DNA from: Bacteroidales bacterium
Lineage (GTDB): Bacteria > Bacteroidota > Bacteroidia > Bacteroidales > UBA932
Direction of reading: 5' to 3'
Length of the DNA stretch: 64,000 nucleotides
NCBI GenBank assembly: GCA_017447265.1
Contig: JAFSOA010000007.1
Coordinates: 90,095 to 154,094 of the forward strand
Part shown: piece by piece, positions 35,674 to 43,337 of the stretch
How the letters are laid out: each line of letters begins with the position of its first letter
How positions within the stretch are numbered: the first letter of the stretch is position 1
The notes under the pieces: generated by a model
What the model was told of the DNA's origin: nothing
The model's database searches: none
Seen by the model: only the letters and a program-made list of their open reading frames with translations
Program-made: the position numbers and the translations under genes

Positions 35674-37542
35674 TTAGCGGCCGAAGTAGACGAGGAGGAC
35701 GGATATGTCGGCGGGGGAAACGCCGGAGATGCGGGAGGCCTGGGCGATGGTGCGGGGACGGTAGCGGTCGAGCTTGATACGGCACTCCATTGAGAGGGCT
35801 GTGATTTTGAAGAAATCAAAGTCGGCGGGAATCTCCAGGTCTTCGAGACGGAGTATCTTTTCCGCGAGCCGCCTTTCCCGGTCGATATAGCCGGCATACT
35901 TGATACGGATCTCGGCCGTATCGCGCACTTCTTCGTAAGTTTCGGGAATTGTTCCACGTGGAACATTTTCCAGCAAACCAGACAAGGTAACATCCGGACG
36001 AACCAGCAGATCGGCAGCCCGACGGGAATTTTTGAGAGGAGTAGAACCCACGGACGTCAAATAGGGATTGACGGTCTCGGGTTTGAGAGAAAGCTCCTGC
36101 AGGGTATCGACCAGCGTATTTACACGGCTATACTTATTTATAAATGTTTCCCACCGCTGATCTGAGACAAGGCCGAGATCACGGCCAAGGGGCGTCAGGC
36201 GCTCGTCGGCGTTATCCTGACGCAAAAGAATACGGTACTCGGCACGAGAGGTAAACATACGATAAGGCTCATCGACACCTTTCGTCACCAGATCGTCGAT
36301 CAGGACTCCGATATAGGCCTGGTCGCGCTTCAGGATGAAAGGTTCTTTGCCCGCCAGACGCAGATGGGCGTTGATGCCGGCCATCAAACCTTGGGCGGCC
36401 GCTTCCTCGTACCCGGTCGTGCCATTGACCTGGCCGGCCAGGAACAGGCCGTCAATTACTTTGGACTCGAGGGAGGGCTTGAGCTGAGTAGGATCGAAAT
36501 AATCATATTCCACGGCATACGCCGGTCGGAAAATCTTGGCATGTTCAAGACCTTTGATGGCCCTCAAGGCAGCCAGCTGGGTTTCCAACGGCAACGACGA
36601 AGAGAAGCCCTGCAGATAGTATTCATAGGTATCCCAGCCCTCAGGCTCCAGAAAGAGCTGGTGGGAATCCTTACCGGCAAAAGTGCGCAACTTGTCTTCG
36701 ATGGACGGGCAATAACGCGGGCCTATGCCCTGAATCCGGCCTGTAAAGAGCGGCGAGCGGTCAAAGCCTGTACGCAGAATTTCGTGTACCTCGGGATTGG
36801 TATGCACGAGGTAGCAGCACTTCTGCGGGCGGCCCTGCTGGATTTGCGTCGGTTGCGCAAGAAAAGAGAAACGGGCCGGACGCTCATCGCCATCCTGTCG
36901 CTCGAGTTTCGTCAAGTCGAGTGATCGCGCGTCGATGCGGGGCGGCGTGCCGGTCTTCATCCGGCCGACGGTCAGGCCGGCCGCCGCCAGGCGACCCGAC
37001 AGACCCTTAGCCGGAAGCTCTCCGATGCGGCCGCCTTCCGAAGTCTCGGTCCCGACGAAAAGTCGTCCTTCGAGGAAAGTGCCGGCCGTTAAAACCACAC
37101 TTTTGGCCGAAAATTCTGCGCCCATCGATACACGCACACCTGAAATATTCGATTCTCGGAGCGTTATATCGACGACCGTATCTTGCCAAATATCTAAGCC
37201 ACAGGTATTTTCAAGCACCGAACGCCAGTTCGTCGAAAAGAGGCGTTTATCACACTGGGCGCGGGGACTCCACATGGCGGGTCCTTTCGACCGGTTCAGC
37301 ATGCGGAACTGGAGCGTCGAGGCGTCGGTCACAAGGCCCGAAAATCCCCCCAACGCATCTATCTCTCTGACCAACTGACCTTTAGCAATGCCGCCCATCG
37401 CCGGATTACACGACATCTGGGCGATTTTGTTCATGTCTTGCGTCACCAGCAGCACGCGCGAACCCAGCCGCGCTGCCGCCACCGCCGCTTCACAGCCGGC
37501 ATGGCCGGCCCCGATTACGATAATGTCATAGTCAGCAACCAT
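35674..37542 (-). CDS. mnmG: tRNA uridine-5-carboxymethylaminomethyl modification enzyme, FAD subunit
   Basis: 622 residues. FAD site [17 protein letters not shown] at the N-terminus, the family motif [31 protein letters not shown], and the C-terminal helical domain that meets MnmE. With MnmE it modifies the wobble uridine of several tRNAs. The start overlaps the ybeY stop by 11 bases. A second parS palindrome is inside the gene and is read as NVPRGT. mnmG (gidA) is close to the replication origin in many bacteria. Confidence 0.97.
   Translation of the reverse strand: MVADYDIIVIGAGHAGCEAAVAAARLGSRVLLVTQDMNKIAQMSCNPAMGGIAKGQLVREIDALGGFSGLVTDASTLQFRMLNRSKGPAMWSPRAQCDKRLFSTNWRSVLENTCGLDIWQDTVVDITLRESNISGVRVSMGAEFSAKSVVLTAGTFLEGRLFVGTETSEGGRIGELPAKGLSGRLAAAGLTVGRMKTGTPPRIDARSLDLTKLERQDGDERPARFSFLAQPTQIQQGRPQKCCYLVHTNPEVHEILRTGFDRSPLFTGRIQGIGPRYCPSIEDKLRTFAGKDSHQLFLEPEGWDTYEYYLQGFSSSLPLETQLAALRAIKGLEHAKIFRPAYAVEYDYFDPTQLKPSLESKVIDGLFLAGQVNGTTGYEEAAAQGLMAGINAHLRLAGKEPFILKRDQAYIGVLIDDLVTKGVDEPYRMFTSRAEYRILLRQDNADERLTPLGRDLGLVSDQRWETFINKYSRVNTLVDTLQELSLKPETVNPYLTSVGSTPLKNSRRAADLLVRPDVTLSGLLENVPRGTIPETYEEVRDTAEIRIKYAGYIDRERRLAEKILRLEDLEIPADFDFFKITALSMECRIKLDRYRPRTIAQASRISGVSPADISVLLVYFGR
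35950..35965. promoter_or_regulatory. parS-type centromere site 2, inside mnmG
   Basis: The same 16-base palindrome as at 35650, exactly 300 bases away, within the coding sequence of mnmG where it encodes part of ENVPRGT. Confidence 0.8.
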
Positions 37543-37996
37543 GCTGCTTCGCGGCTCGCATCTGCTCGAACAGCAGCAAGGCCCGGTTCTCGGCCGTGCG
37601 CATCCGCTGCTGTTTCCTGGGCGTCGTGTCGTCGTAGCCGATCAGGTGCAGCAAGCCGTGCACGATCACCCGGTGCAACTCACGCTCGAACCCTTCGCAA
37701 TAGGCCTTGCCATTGATCCGCACCGTGTCGATGCTGATATAGATGTCAGCGCTCACGCCCCGGCGTCCGGTCTCTAGATAGTAGTCGTCTGAGTTGTCGA
37801 ACGTGATGATGTCCGTCTCGTAGTCATGGCCCAGGAATTGCTGGTTGATGGCTTTCAGATACGGGTCGGAACAAAAGATGTAGTTGAGTTCGCCAATTTC
37901 GTAGCCACGTGCGGCGGCAACTTCCTGTAACCAGCTACTTATCAGACGTTTCCCCTTCGGCGAGAAAGACGTGTCTTCCTTGAAATAACGTATCAT
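37532..37996 (-). CDS. ybeY: Endoribonuclease YbeY (rRNA maturation)
   Basis: 154 residues, UPF0054 family. The metal site [11 protein letters not shown] (about 114-124) shows the spaced His pair; the usual third His is replaced by Asp, as often in this phylum. It takes part in 16S rRNA 3' processing and ribosome quality control. Its stop overlaps the mnmG start, so the two form an operon. A -7 element TATTTTTG (38043-38036) lies upstream on the minus strand. Confidence 0.93.
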   Translation of the reverse strand: MIRYFKEDTSFSPKGKRLISSWLQEVAAARGYEIGELNYIFCSDPYLKAINQQFLGHDYETDIITFDNSDDYYLETGRRGVSADIYISIDTVRINGKAYCEGFERELHRVIVHGLLHLIGYDDTTPRKQQRMRTAENRALLLFEQMRAAKQHGC

Positions 37997-38005
37997 AAAA
38001 TTTTA

Positions 38006-38043
38006 TACCTTTGCGTGATGCTACTGAAAGCACGACAAAAATA
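38006..38043. promoter_or_regulatory. Divergent promoters of mdh and ybeY-mnmG
   Basis: Plus-strand TACCTTTG (38006-38013) before mdh and minus-strand TATTTTTG (38043-38036) before ybeY. This is where the main gene direction of the window switches. Confidence 0.55.
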
Positions 38044-38069
38044 CAAAAAACTACGTAAACCATAACATT

Positions 38070-39017
38070 ATGTCTAAAGTTACAGTCATCGGCGCCGGCA
38101 ACGTGGGCGCTACCTGTGCAAACGCCATTGCACACATGAAAATTTGCTCGGAACTCGTTCTTCTCGACATCAAGGAAGGTCTTTCCGAGGGTAAGGCTAT
38201 CGATATGATGCAGACCGCGAAGATGTACGGCTTCGACACCCGGATCAAGGGCGTGACCAGCGACTATGCCGCCACCCGCAACTCCGACGTGATCGTCGTC
38301 ACCTCCGGTATTCCCCGCAAGCCGGGCATGACCCGCGAGGAGCTCATCGGCGTCAACGCCGGCATCGTCAACGGCGTGGTCAGCAATGCGCTGAGATACT
38401 CCCCGAAAGCCATCTTCATCATCATCTCCAACCCGATGGATACGATGACCTACCTGACTCTCAAGGCTACTGGCCTGCCGAAGAACCGTGTGGTCGGCAT
38501 GGGCGGACAGCTCGACAGCAACCGCTTCTGCTACTACCTGAGCCAGGCCCTCAAGGCCGCTCCGAGCGACGTGGAAGGCATCGTGATCGGCGGTCATGGC
38601 GACACGACGATGATTCCGCTCATCAGCAAGGCTACCTACAAGAGCCAGCCTGTCACCAAGAAACTCAGCAAGGCTGTGGCCAGCAAGGTGGTCGCTGACA
38701 CGATGGTCGGCGGCGCTACCCTGACCAAGCTCCTCGGCACCTCCGCCTGGTACGCTCCGGGCGCTTCCTGCGCTGCCATGGTGAAGTCCATCCTCCTCGA
38801 CGAGAAGAAGGTATTCCCTTGCTGCTGTTACCTGGAAGGCGAGTACGGCCACGAAGACCTCTGCATCGGCGTCCCCGCCGTCATCGGCAAACGCGGTGTC
38901 GAAAAGGTGGTCAAATACGACCTGACCCAAGAAGAGAAGGCTGCGTTCGACAAGAGTGCCGCCGCTGTGAAGAATGTTAATAACGTGCTGTACGAGAGCA
39001 AGATTTTATCTCGCTAA
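38070..39017 (+). CDS. mdh: Malate dehydrogenase
   Basis: 315 residues of the LDH-like malate dehydrogenase group. NAD site VIGAGNVGATCANAIAHM at the start, active loop GIPRKPGMTREEL with the malate-specific Arg pair, and catalytic His in GGHGDTTMIP. It interconverts malate and oxaloacetate and fits with the fumarate reductase genes at 46 kb as part of the reductive, succinate-forming branch. Codon use is biased (many GCT, AAG, CTC), as expected for an abundant enzyme. Confidence 0.97.
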   Translation: MSKVTVIGAGNVGATCANAIAHMKICSELVLLDIKEGLSEGKAIDMMQTAKMYGFDTRIKGVTSDYAATRNSDVIVVTSGIPRKPGMTREELIGVNAGIVNGVVSNALRYSPKAIFIIISNPMDTMTYLTLKATGLPKNRVVGMGGQLDSNRFCYYLSQALKAAPSDVEGIVIGGHGDTTMIPLISKATYKSQPVTKKLSKAVASKVVADTMVGGATLTKLLGTSAWYAPGASCAAMVKSILLDEKKVFPCCCYLEGEYGHEDLCIGVPAVIGKRGVEKVVKYDLTQEEKAAFDKSAAAVKNVNNVLYESKILSR

Positions 39018-39099
39018 CTATCAGTAAGTTATAAAAAATCCTTCAAAAGTTTTGAACAATTTTCTGCAAGAAAAATTGGATTAATTGATTTTTTCTTCT

Positions 39100-39107
39100 T
39101 AATTTTG
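39100..39107 (+). promoter_or_regulatory. tonB promoter -7 element
   Basis: TAATTTTG at 39100-39107 with a TTGG at 39076 about 21 bases upstream. The leader to ATG 39168 is about 55 bases and A-rich. Confidence 0.5.
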
Positions 39108-39167
39108 GGTATTGTACTATTGTATACGGCGCAATAATTGATAAGCAATAACAAAAAACGTAACGAT

Positions 39168-39860
39168 ATGGAAAGCAAAATTTCTCCCAAAGCTGACCTT
39201 ACGAAGAAGAACGCACTGTTCCTCGAGATTGGTCTGATTGTCGCTCTCGGCATCTGCCTGCTCGCGTTCGAATGGTCTTCTTCCGACAAGGTTGAAACGA
39301 TGGACCTTACGGCCCAGACCGTGGCTATCGAAGAAGAAGAGATCATCAACACCCAGGAGCAGCAGGAAATTCCCCCGGAAGTTCCCAAGATCCCGGTTCT
39401 TTCCGACATCATCGACATTGTGGACGATGACATCCAGGTAAATGACGACCTTTTCATCGACATGGAGGACAATGCAAACCTCGGTGTGGAAATCATGGAC
39501 TACCACGCTGCTGTCGAGGAAGAAGTGGTCGAAGAGGAAGCCATCCCGTTCGCGCTCGTCGAGGAGAAACCGAAATTCCAGGGCGGTGACGCCAACACGT
39601 TCTCCGCTTGGGTGAACAAGAACCTCCAGTATCCGGAGATCGCCAAGGAGAATGGCATCCAGGGTCGTGTGACGCTGCAGTTTACGGTCAACACCGACGG
39701 CTCCGTCAGCGACGTGAAGGTGCTCCGCGGCGTGGACTCCTCGCTCGACAAAGAGGCTGTCCGTATCGTCTCGATGTCTCCGAAGTGGACGCCGGGCAAA
39801 CAGAGAGAGCGTCCGGTGAAGGTGGTTTACAACTTCCCGGTCGTATTCCAGCTCCGCTAA
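39168..39860 (+). CDS. TonB-type energy transducer
   Basis: 230 residues from ATG 39168 (an ATG ten codons upstream gives a weaker start). One transmembrane helix (about 17-34, LEIGLIVALGICLLAFEW), then a long acidic, Val/Glu/Ile-rich spacer rather than the usual Pro-rich one, and a TonB C-terminal domain (about 145-230) with KNLQYPEIAKENGIQGRVTL and DKEAVRIVSMSPKWTPGKQ. It passes proton-motive energy to outer-membrane receptors. No exbB or exbD adjoins. Flanked by its own promoter and a strong terminator. Confidence 0.92.
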   Translation: MESKISPKADLTKKNALFLEIGLIVALGICLLAFEWSSSDKVETMDLTAQTVAIEEEEIINTQEQQEIPPEVPKIPVLSDIIDIVDDDIQVNDDLFIDMEDNANLGVEIMDYHAAVEEEVVEEEAIPFALVEEKPKFQGGDANTFSAWVNKNLQYPEIAKENGIQGRVTLQFTVNTDGSVSDVKVLRGVDSSLDKEAVRIVSMSPKWTPGKQRERPVKVVYNFPVVFQLR

Positions 39861-39882
39861 GCGGAAGGGTTTTTACAACACG

Positions 39883-39912
39883 AATGGCCGCCTTTTCGGG
39901 CGGCCATTTTTC
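39883..39912 (+). terminator. Terminator of tonB
   Basis: Stem ATGGCCGCC / GGCGGCCAT with a short TTTTC-containing loop, followed by TTTTTCG. Strong intrinsic terminator. Confidence 0.9.
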
Positions 39913-39929
39913 GTTTCCTAAAATAAGAC

Positions 39930-39937
39930 TATCTTTG
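39930..39937 (+). promoter_or_regulatory. -7 element of the S58 peptidase promoter
   Basis: TATCTTTG, 10 bases before ATG 39948, so the mRNA leader would be only a few bases long. Confidence 0.55.
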
Positions 39938-39947
39938 TAGAAAATCT

Positions 39948-41090
39948 ATGTCCATGAAAAGGCTTCTCGTCTCCATATGCCTGCTGGCGCTGTGTGTCGG
40001 CGTCGTTGCGCAGGAAAACGGCCGCGGCCGGATCCGTGATTTCGGCATTGAGCCGGGCATATTCAAGCCGGGCGAATACAACGCCATTACCGATGTACCG
40101 GGCGTGAAAGTGGGTCAGGTGACCCTCATCGAAGGGGAGGACGTGCGCACCGGCGTGACGGCGATCGTCCCGCACGAGGGCAACGTGTTCCGCAAGAAAT
40201 GCCCCGCCGCCGTGTACGTGGGCAACGGCTTCGGCAAACTGGCAGGCGTGACGCAGATCCGCGAGCTGGGCAACATCGAGACGCCCATCGTTCTCACCAA
40301 CACACTTTCCGTGGCTCAAGGCATCGAGGGTGTACTGAACTACTCCCTCAACGTAAAAGGCAATGAAAACGTGCGCAGCGTCAACGCCGTGGTGGGCGAG
40401 ACCAACGACGGACAGCTCAACGACATCCGCGGACGGCACGTCACCGCGGACCACGTGGTCAAGGCCATCCTGAGCGCGAAATCGGGCCCTGTGGAAGAGG
40501 GCTGCGTGGGCGCTGGCACCGGCACCGTCTGCTTCGGCTGGAAAGGCGGCATCGGCACCTCCTCACGCGTGCTGCCGAAAGACCTGGGCGGCTATACGGT
40601 CGGGGTCCTCGTCCAGACGAACTACGGCGGCATCCTGGAAATCGACGGTGCGCCAGTCGGCCGGCGCCTGGGCCAATACAGCTTCAAGAAGAGCGTTGAA
40701 AATCCTGACTACCAGCTCAATCCGGATGGATCGTGCATGATGGTCGTCTTCACGGACGCGCCCCTTGACGCCCGCAACCTCGAACGCATGGCCAAGCGCG
40801 CCATGCTGGGTCTGGCCAAAACCGGCGGCATCGCCTCGAACGGCAGCGGCGACTATGTGATTGCCGTGAGCGTAGCGCCTGAAAACCTGATCGATGAAAG
40901 CACCGACAAATACTACCCGACGCTCCTGCACAACGACGCCATGAGCCCGCTCTTCGAAGCCACGATCGAAGCCTGCGCCGAAGCCCTTTGGAATTCTCTC
41001 TTCATGGCTACCGACATGACCGGCCGCGGCGGCCTCACAGTCGAAGCCCTGCCGATCCCGTCGGTGCTGGAAGTGTTGAACAAAAAATAA
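39948..41090 (+). CDS. Secreted S58 (DmpA/P1) family aminopeptidase
   Basis: 380 residues (a second ATG two codons in is equally possible). A signal peptide with CLLALCVGVVA is followed by RIRDFGIEPGIFKPGEYNAITDVPGVKVGQ, typical of DmpA-type peptidases (quoted in part: ITDVPGVKVGQVT). The self-cleavage site and nucleophile Ser is in GGIGTSSRVL (about 205), and the C-terminal NGSGDYVIAVS and Thr/Gly-rich end are usual. Relatives release N-terminal amino acids, including D-residues. Likely periplasmic. A hairpin repeat follows directly, then hflX. Confidence 0.9.
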   Translation: MSMKRLLVSICLLALCVGVVAQENGRGRIRDFGIEPGIFKPGEYNAITDVPGVKVGQVTLIEGEDVRTGVTAIVPHEGNVFRKKCPAAVYVGNGFGKLAGVTQIRELGNIETPIVLTNTLSVAQGIEGVLNYSLNVKGNENVRSVNAVVGETNDGQLNDIRGRHVTADHVVKAILSAKSGPVEEGCVGAGTGTVCFGWKGGIGTSSRVLPKDLGGYTVGVLVQTNYGGILEIDGAPVGRRLGQYSFKKSVENPDYQLNPDGSCMMVVFTDAPLDARNLERMAKRAMLGLAKTGGIASNGSGDYVIAVSVAPENLIDESTDKYYPTLLHNDAMSPLFEATIEACAEALWNSLFMATDMTGRGGLTVEALPIPSVLEVLNKK

Positions 41091-41096
41091 CGATAA

Positions 41097-41174
41097 GCGT
41101 AGCTGAGCGGGTGGTTTTTGGAGCCGCGAGCATTTTTCGCGAGCGGGACAAAAACCAGAGCGCAGCGAAGCGAC
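41097..41174 (-). repeat. Covarying hairpin repeat, copy D
   Basis: Arms GGTTTTTG (41113-41120) and CAAAAACC (41149-41156) pair perfectly. The loop has its own inner pair (CGCGA / TCGCG), as in copy E. It begins six bases after the peptidase stop and ends 18 bases before hflX, in the same orientation relative to transcription as copies A, B and C. Confidence 0.85.
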
Positions 41175-41192
41175 AATCGATGACGACAGACA

Positions 41193-42410
41193 ATGTACGA
41201 AACCGTAGATAACAGAATACCCCAGGCAGCCTTCGTCGCCCTGATCACCCGGCAACAAGACGAAGACCAGGTCAAAGAATACCTCGATGAACTCCAGTTC
41301 CTCGCCACGACCGCCGGCGTCGAAGGCACGAAACGCTTTACCCAGCGCCTCGACCATCCCGACTCCCGCACCTACATCGGTTCAGGTAAACTCCAGGAAA
41401 TCAAGCAGTACGTCCGCGAAAACGAACTCGACTACGTCATCTTCGACGACGAACTCTCCCCCTCACAGATGCGCAACGTCGAGCGCGAAATCAACGACCA
41501 CTGGCCCGACCACCACTGCGTCGTCGTCGACCGCACCGGCCTCATCCTCGACATCTTCGCTGAACGCGCCCAAACCGCCTACGCCAAGACCCAGGTCGAG
41601 CTCGCCCAGTACCAGTACCTCTATCCGCGCCTGACCGGCATGTGGACGCACCTCGAACGCCAGCGCGGCGGCAAAGGCGGCCTCAACATGCGCGGCCCGG
41701 GTGAGAGCCAGCTGGAAACCGACCGCCGCATCGTGCTCGACAAGATCACCCGCCTCAAGGAGCAGCTGCGCAAAATCGACCGGCAGATGGCCTCCCAGCG
41801 CTCGAACCGCGGACAGATGGTCCGCATCTCGCTTGTGGGCTATACCAACGTCGGCAAGAGCACCCTCATGAACCTGCTGGCCAAGAGCGAGGTGTTCGCC
41901 GAAAACAAACTGTTCGCGACACTCGACACCACCGTTCGCAAGGTCGTCATCGAAAACGTCCCCTTCCTGCTGAGCGACACTGTGGGATTCATCCGCAAAC
42001 TGCCCACCCAGCTCGTGGAATCGTTCAAAAGCACGCTCGACGAGGTACGCGAAGCCGACATCCTGATGCATGTGGTCGACATCTCGCACCCCAACTTCGA
42101 AGACCAGATCCGCGTCGTGAGCCAGACCCTCAAGGAGATCGGCGCCCAGGACAAACCGGTCTACATGGTGTTCAACAAGATCGATGCGTACCGCTACGAG
42201 CCCTACGACGAGTTTTCGCTGCAGGAAAAAACAGAGAAGAACTTCACGCTGGAAGAGCTGAAGAACAGCTGGATCTCACGGGAACACACGCCGTGCATCT
42301 TCCTGTCGGCACGTGAGAAAATCGGTGTCGACAAGCTCCGCAACGACCTCTACAAGATGGTCGCGGAGATCCATGCCGGGCGCTATCCGTTCGACAACTT
42401 TTTGTGGTAG
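41193..42410 (+). CDS. hflX: Ribosome-associated GTPase HflX
   Basis: 405 residues. N-terminal HflX domain with FDDELSPSQMRNVE and the glycine-rich GGKGGLNMRGPGESQLETDRR-type signature (in part GPGESQLETD), then a G domain: GYTNVGKSTLMN, DTVGFIRKLP and NKID. HflX splits stalled or hibernating ribosomes under stress. Length is normal. It ends exactly where the convergent hydrolase gene ends, with no gap between the stops. Confidence 0.96.
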   Translation: MYETVDNRIPQAAFVALITRQQDEDQVKEYLDELQFLATTAGVEGTKRFTQRLDHPDSRTYIGSGKLQEIKQYVRENELDYVIFDDELSPSQMRNVEREINDHWPDHHCVVVDRTGLILDIFAERAQTAYAKTQVELAQYQYLYPRLTGMWTHLERQRGGKGGLNMRGPGESQLETDRRIVLDKITRLKEQLRKIDRQMASQRSNRGQMVRISLVGYTNVGKSTLMNLLAKSEVFAENKLFATLDTTVRKVVIENVPFLLSDTVGFIRKLPTQLVESFKSTLDEVREADILMHVVDISHPNFEDQIRVVSQTLKEIGAQDKPVYMVFNKIDAYRYEPYDEFSLQEKTEKNFTLEELKNSWISREHTPCIFLSAREKIGVDKLRNDLYKMVAEIHAGRYPFDNFLW

Positions 42411-43232
42411 CTACGCGAAGCGCAAAATGGCATCGATGCACGCCGCCGGCTGCTCGATGAACGAATTGTGCCCCGCGTTCGGAATCAGCGCATACTGCAC
42501 CGCCGGGAAGAGTTTCTTCATCTCCCCGACCCGCTCCAGCGGCAGGAAGGCGTCGTGATCGCCATGGATGAGCAGCACCGGCACCGGCGGCTGTTTCAGT
42601 ACGTCCGACAGGTCGTCGCGGCGGCGCAGGCCTTCGATCGAAGCGATAATGCCTTCGGGGTCGTGCGTCTCGCAAAGCTCCACCGTCTCGCGGATTTTTT
42701 CGTCACACGCGCGCAGGTTTTCCGCATAATACATGTTCGGGATCGAGAGGTCGGCTACGGTGAACAGCTTGCCCTGGGCCACGAATTGTTTTTCACGGCC
42801 GCGGTCCTCGATTTTCTGGGGAGAATCAGGATAGGGATGCGAGTGCAGCAGGATGGCTTTTTCCATGCGCCCGGGGTACTCGCGCAGGGCCTGGAGCGTA
42901 ACGTAGCCGCCCATGGAATGTCCGGCCAGGATGGCTTTGTCGACGCCGCACTTGTCAAGCACGCCCATGACGACGGCGGCGTCGAAAGAAAGGGTATTGA
43001 CGCGTTCGCCGTCGGGTCCTGCGGGGGCGTAGTCGGTGAGGCCGTGGCCCGGCAGGTCCAAGGTAATCAGCCGGAAATGTGGTTTCAACACCTCGATGAG
43101 CTCGTTGAAGATATACATGGTCTCGAGATAGCCATGCAACAAAACGAGGGTCTTCGCTCCGGCGGGCGATTTTTCGTCTTTCGTATCCCAAACGTGAACG
43201 GTTATTCCGTTCGCAGTCGTGAAAAATTCCAT
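42411..43232 (-). CDS. Alpha/beta hydrolase
   Basis: 273 residues, single alpha/beta-hydrolase domain without a signal peptide. Oxyanion region LLHGYLETMYIF (about 31-42), nucleophile elbow AGHSMGGYV (Ser near 107), Asp in HGDHDAFLP and His in PNAGHNSF complete the triad. The cap region is Tyr-rich (PNMYYAENL). The substrate is not evident; relatives include esterases and small C-C hydrolases. It follows the GH20 gene on the same strand with hairpin repeat C between them. Confidence 0.88.
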   Translation of the reverse strand: MEFFTTANGITVHVWDTKDEKSPAGAKTLVLLHGYLETMYIFNELIEVLKPHFRLITLDLPGHGLTDYAPAGPDGERVNTLSFDAAVVMGVLDKCGVDKAILAGHSMGGYVTLQALREYPGRMEKAILLHSHPYPDSPQKIEDRGREKQFVAQGKLFTVADLSIPNMYYAENLRACDEKIRETVELCETHDPEGIIASIEGLRRRDDLSDVLKQPPVPVLLIHGDHDAFLPLERVGEMKKLFPAVQYALIPNAGHNSFIEQPAACIDAILRFA

Positions 43233-43242
43233 GTCATTTATC

Positions 43243-43326
43243 TATTTGCTCCGCCGAACTCTGGTGTTCGTCTTGCTTCCAAAAAAGGTCGCTTCACCGA
43301 ACACCACCCGCTCGGCTACGCAAATA
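43243..43326 (+). repeat. Covarying hairpin repeat, copy C
   Basis: Inner arms GGTGTTCG (43263-43270) and CGAACACC (43298-43305) and outer arms TATTTGC (43243-43249) and GCAAATA (43320-43326) are both perfect. The loop is the A/B type. It lies in the 105-base gap between GH20 and the hydrolase. Confidence 0.87.
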
Positions 43327-43337
43327 CGTACGCAATA

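Noticed and set aside
35555-35785. Small frames over the parS site with an FHVEH-like translation
   Set aside because: They arise from translating the parS palindrome and repeats; they overlap mnmG and the composite repeat and have no support.
39018-39060. TTCAAAA-g-TTTTGAA after mdh as a terminator
   Set aside because: The stem is pure A/T-type with almost no loop and no following T-run, so it is too weak to call.
40449-40460. GACCACGTGGTC in the S58 peptidase gene as a third parS site
   Set aside because: It shares only the CACGTG core and the flanking bases do not match; it is explained by the coding sequence (ADHVVKA).
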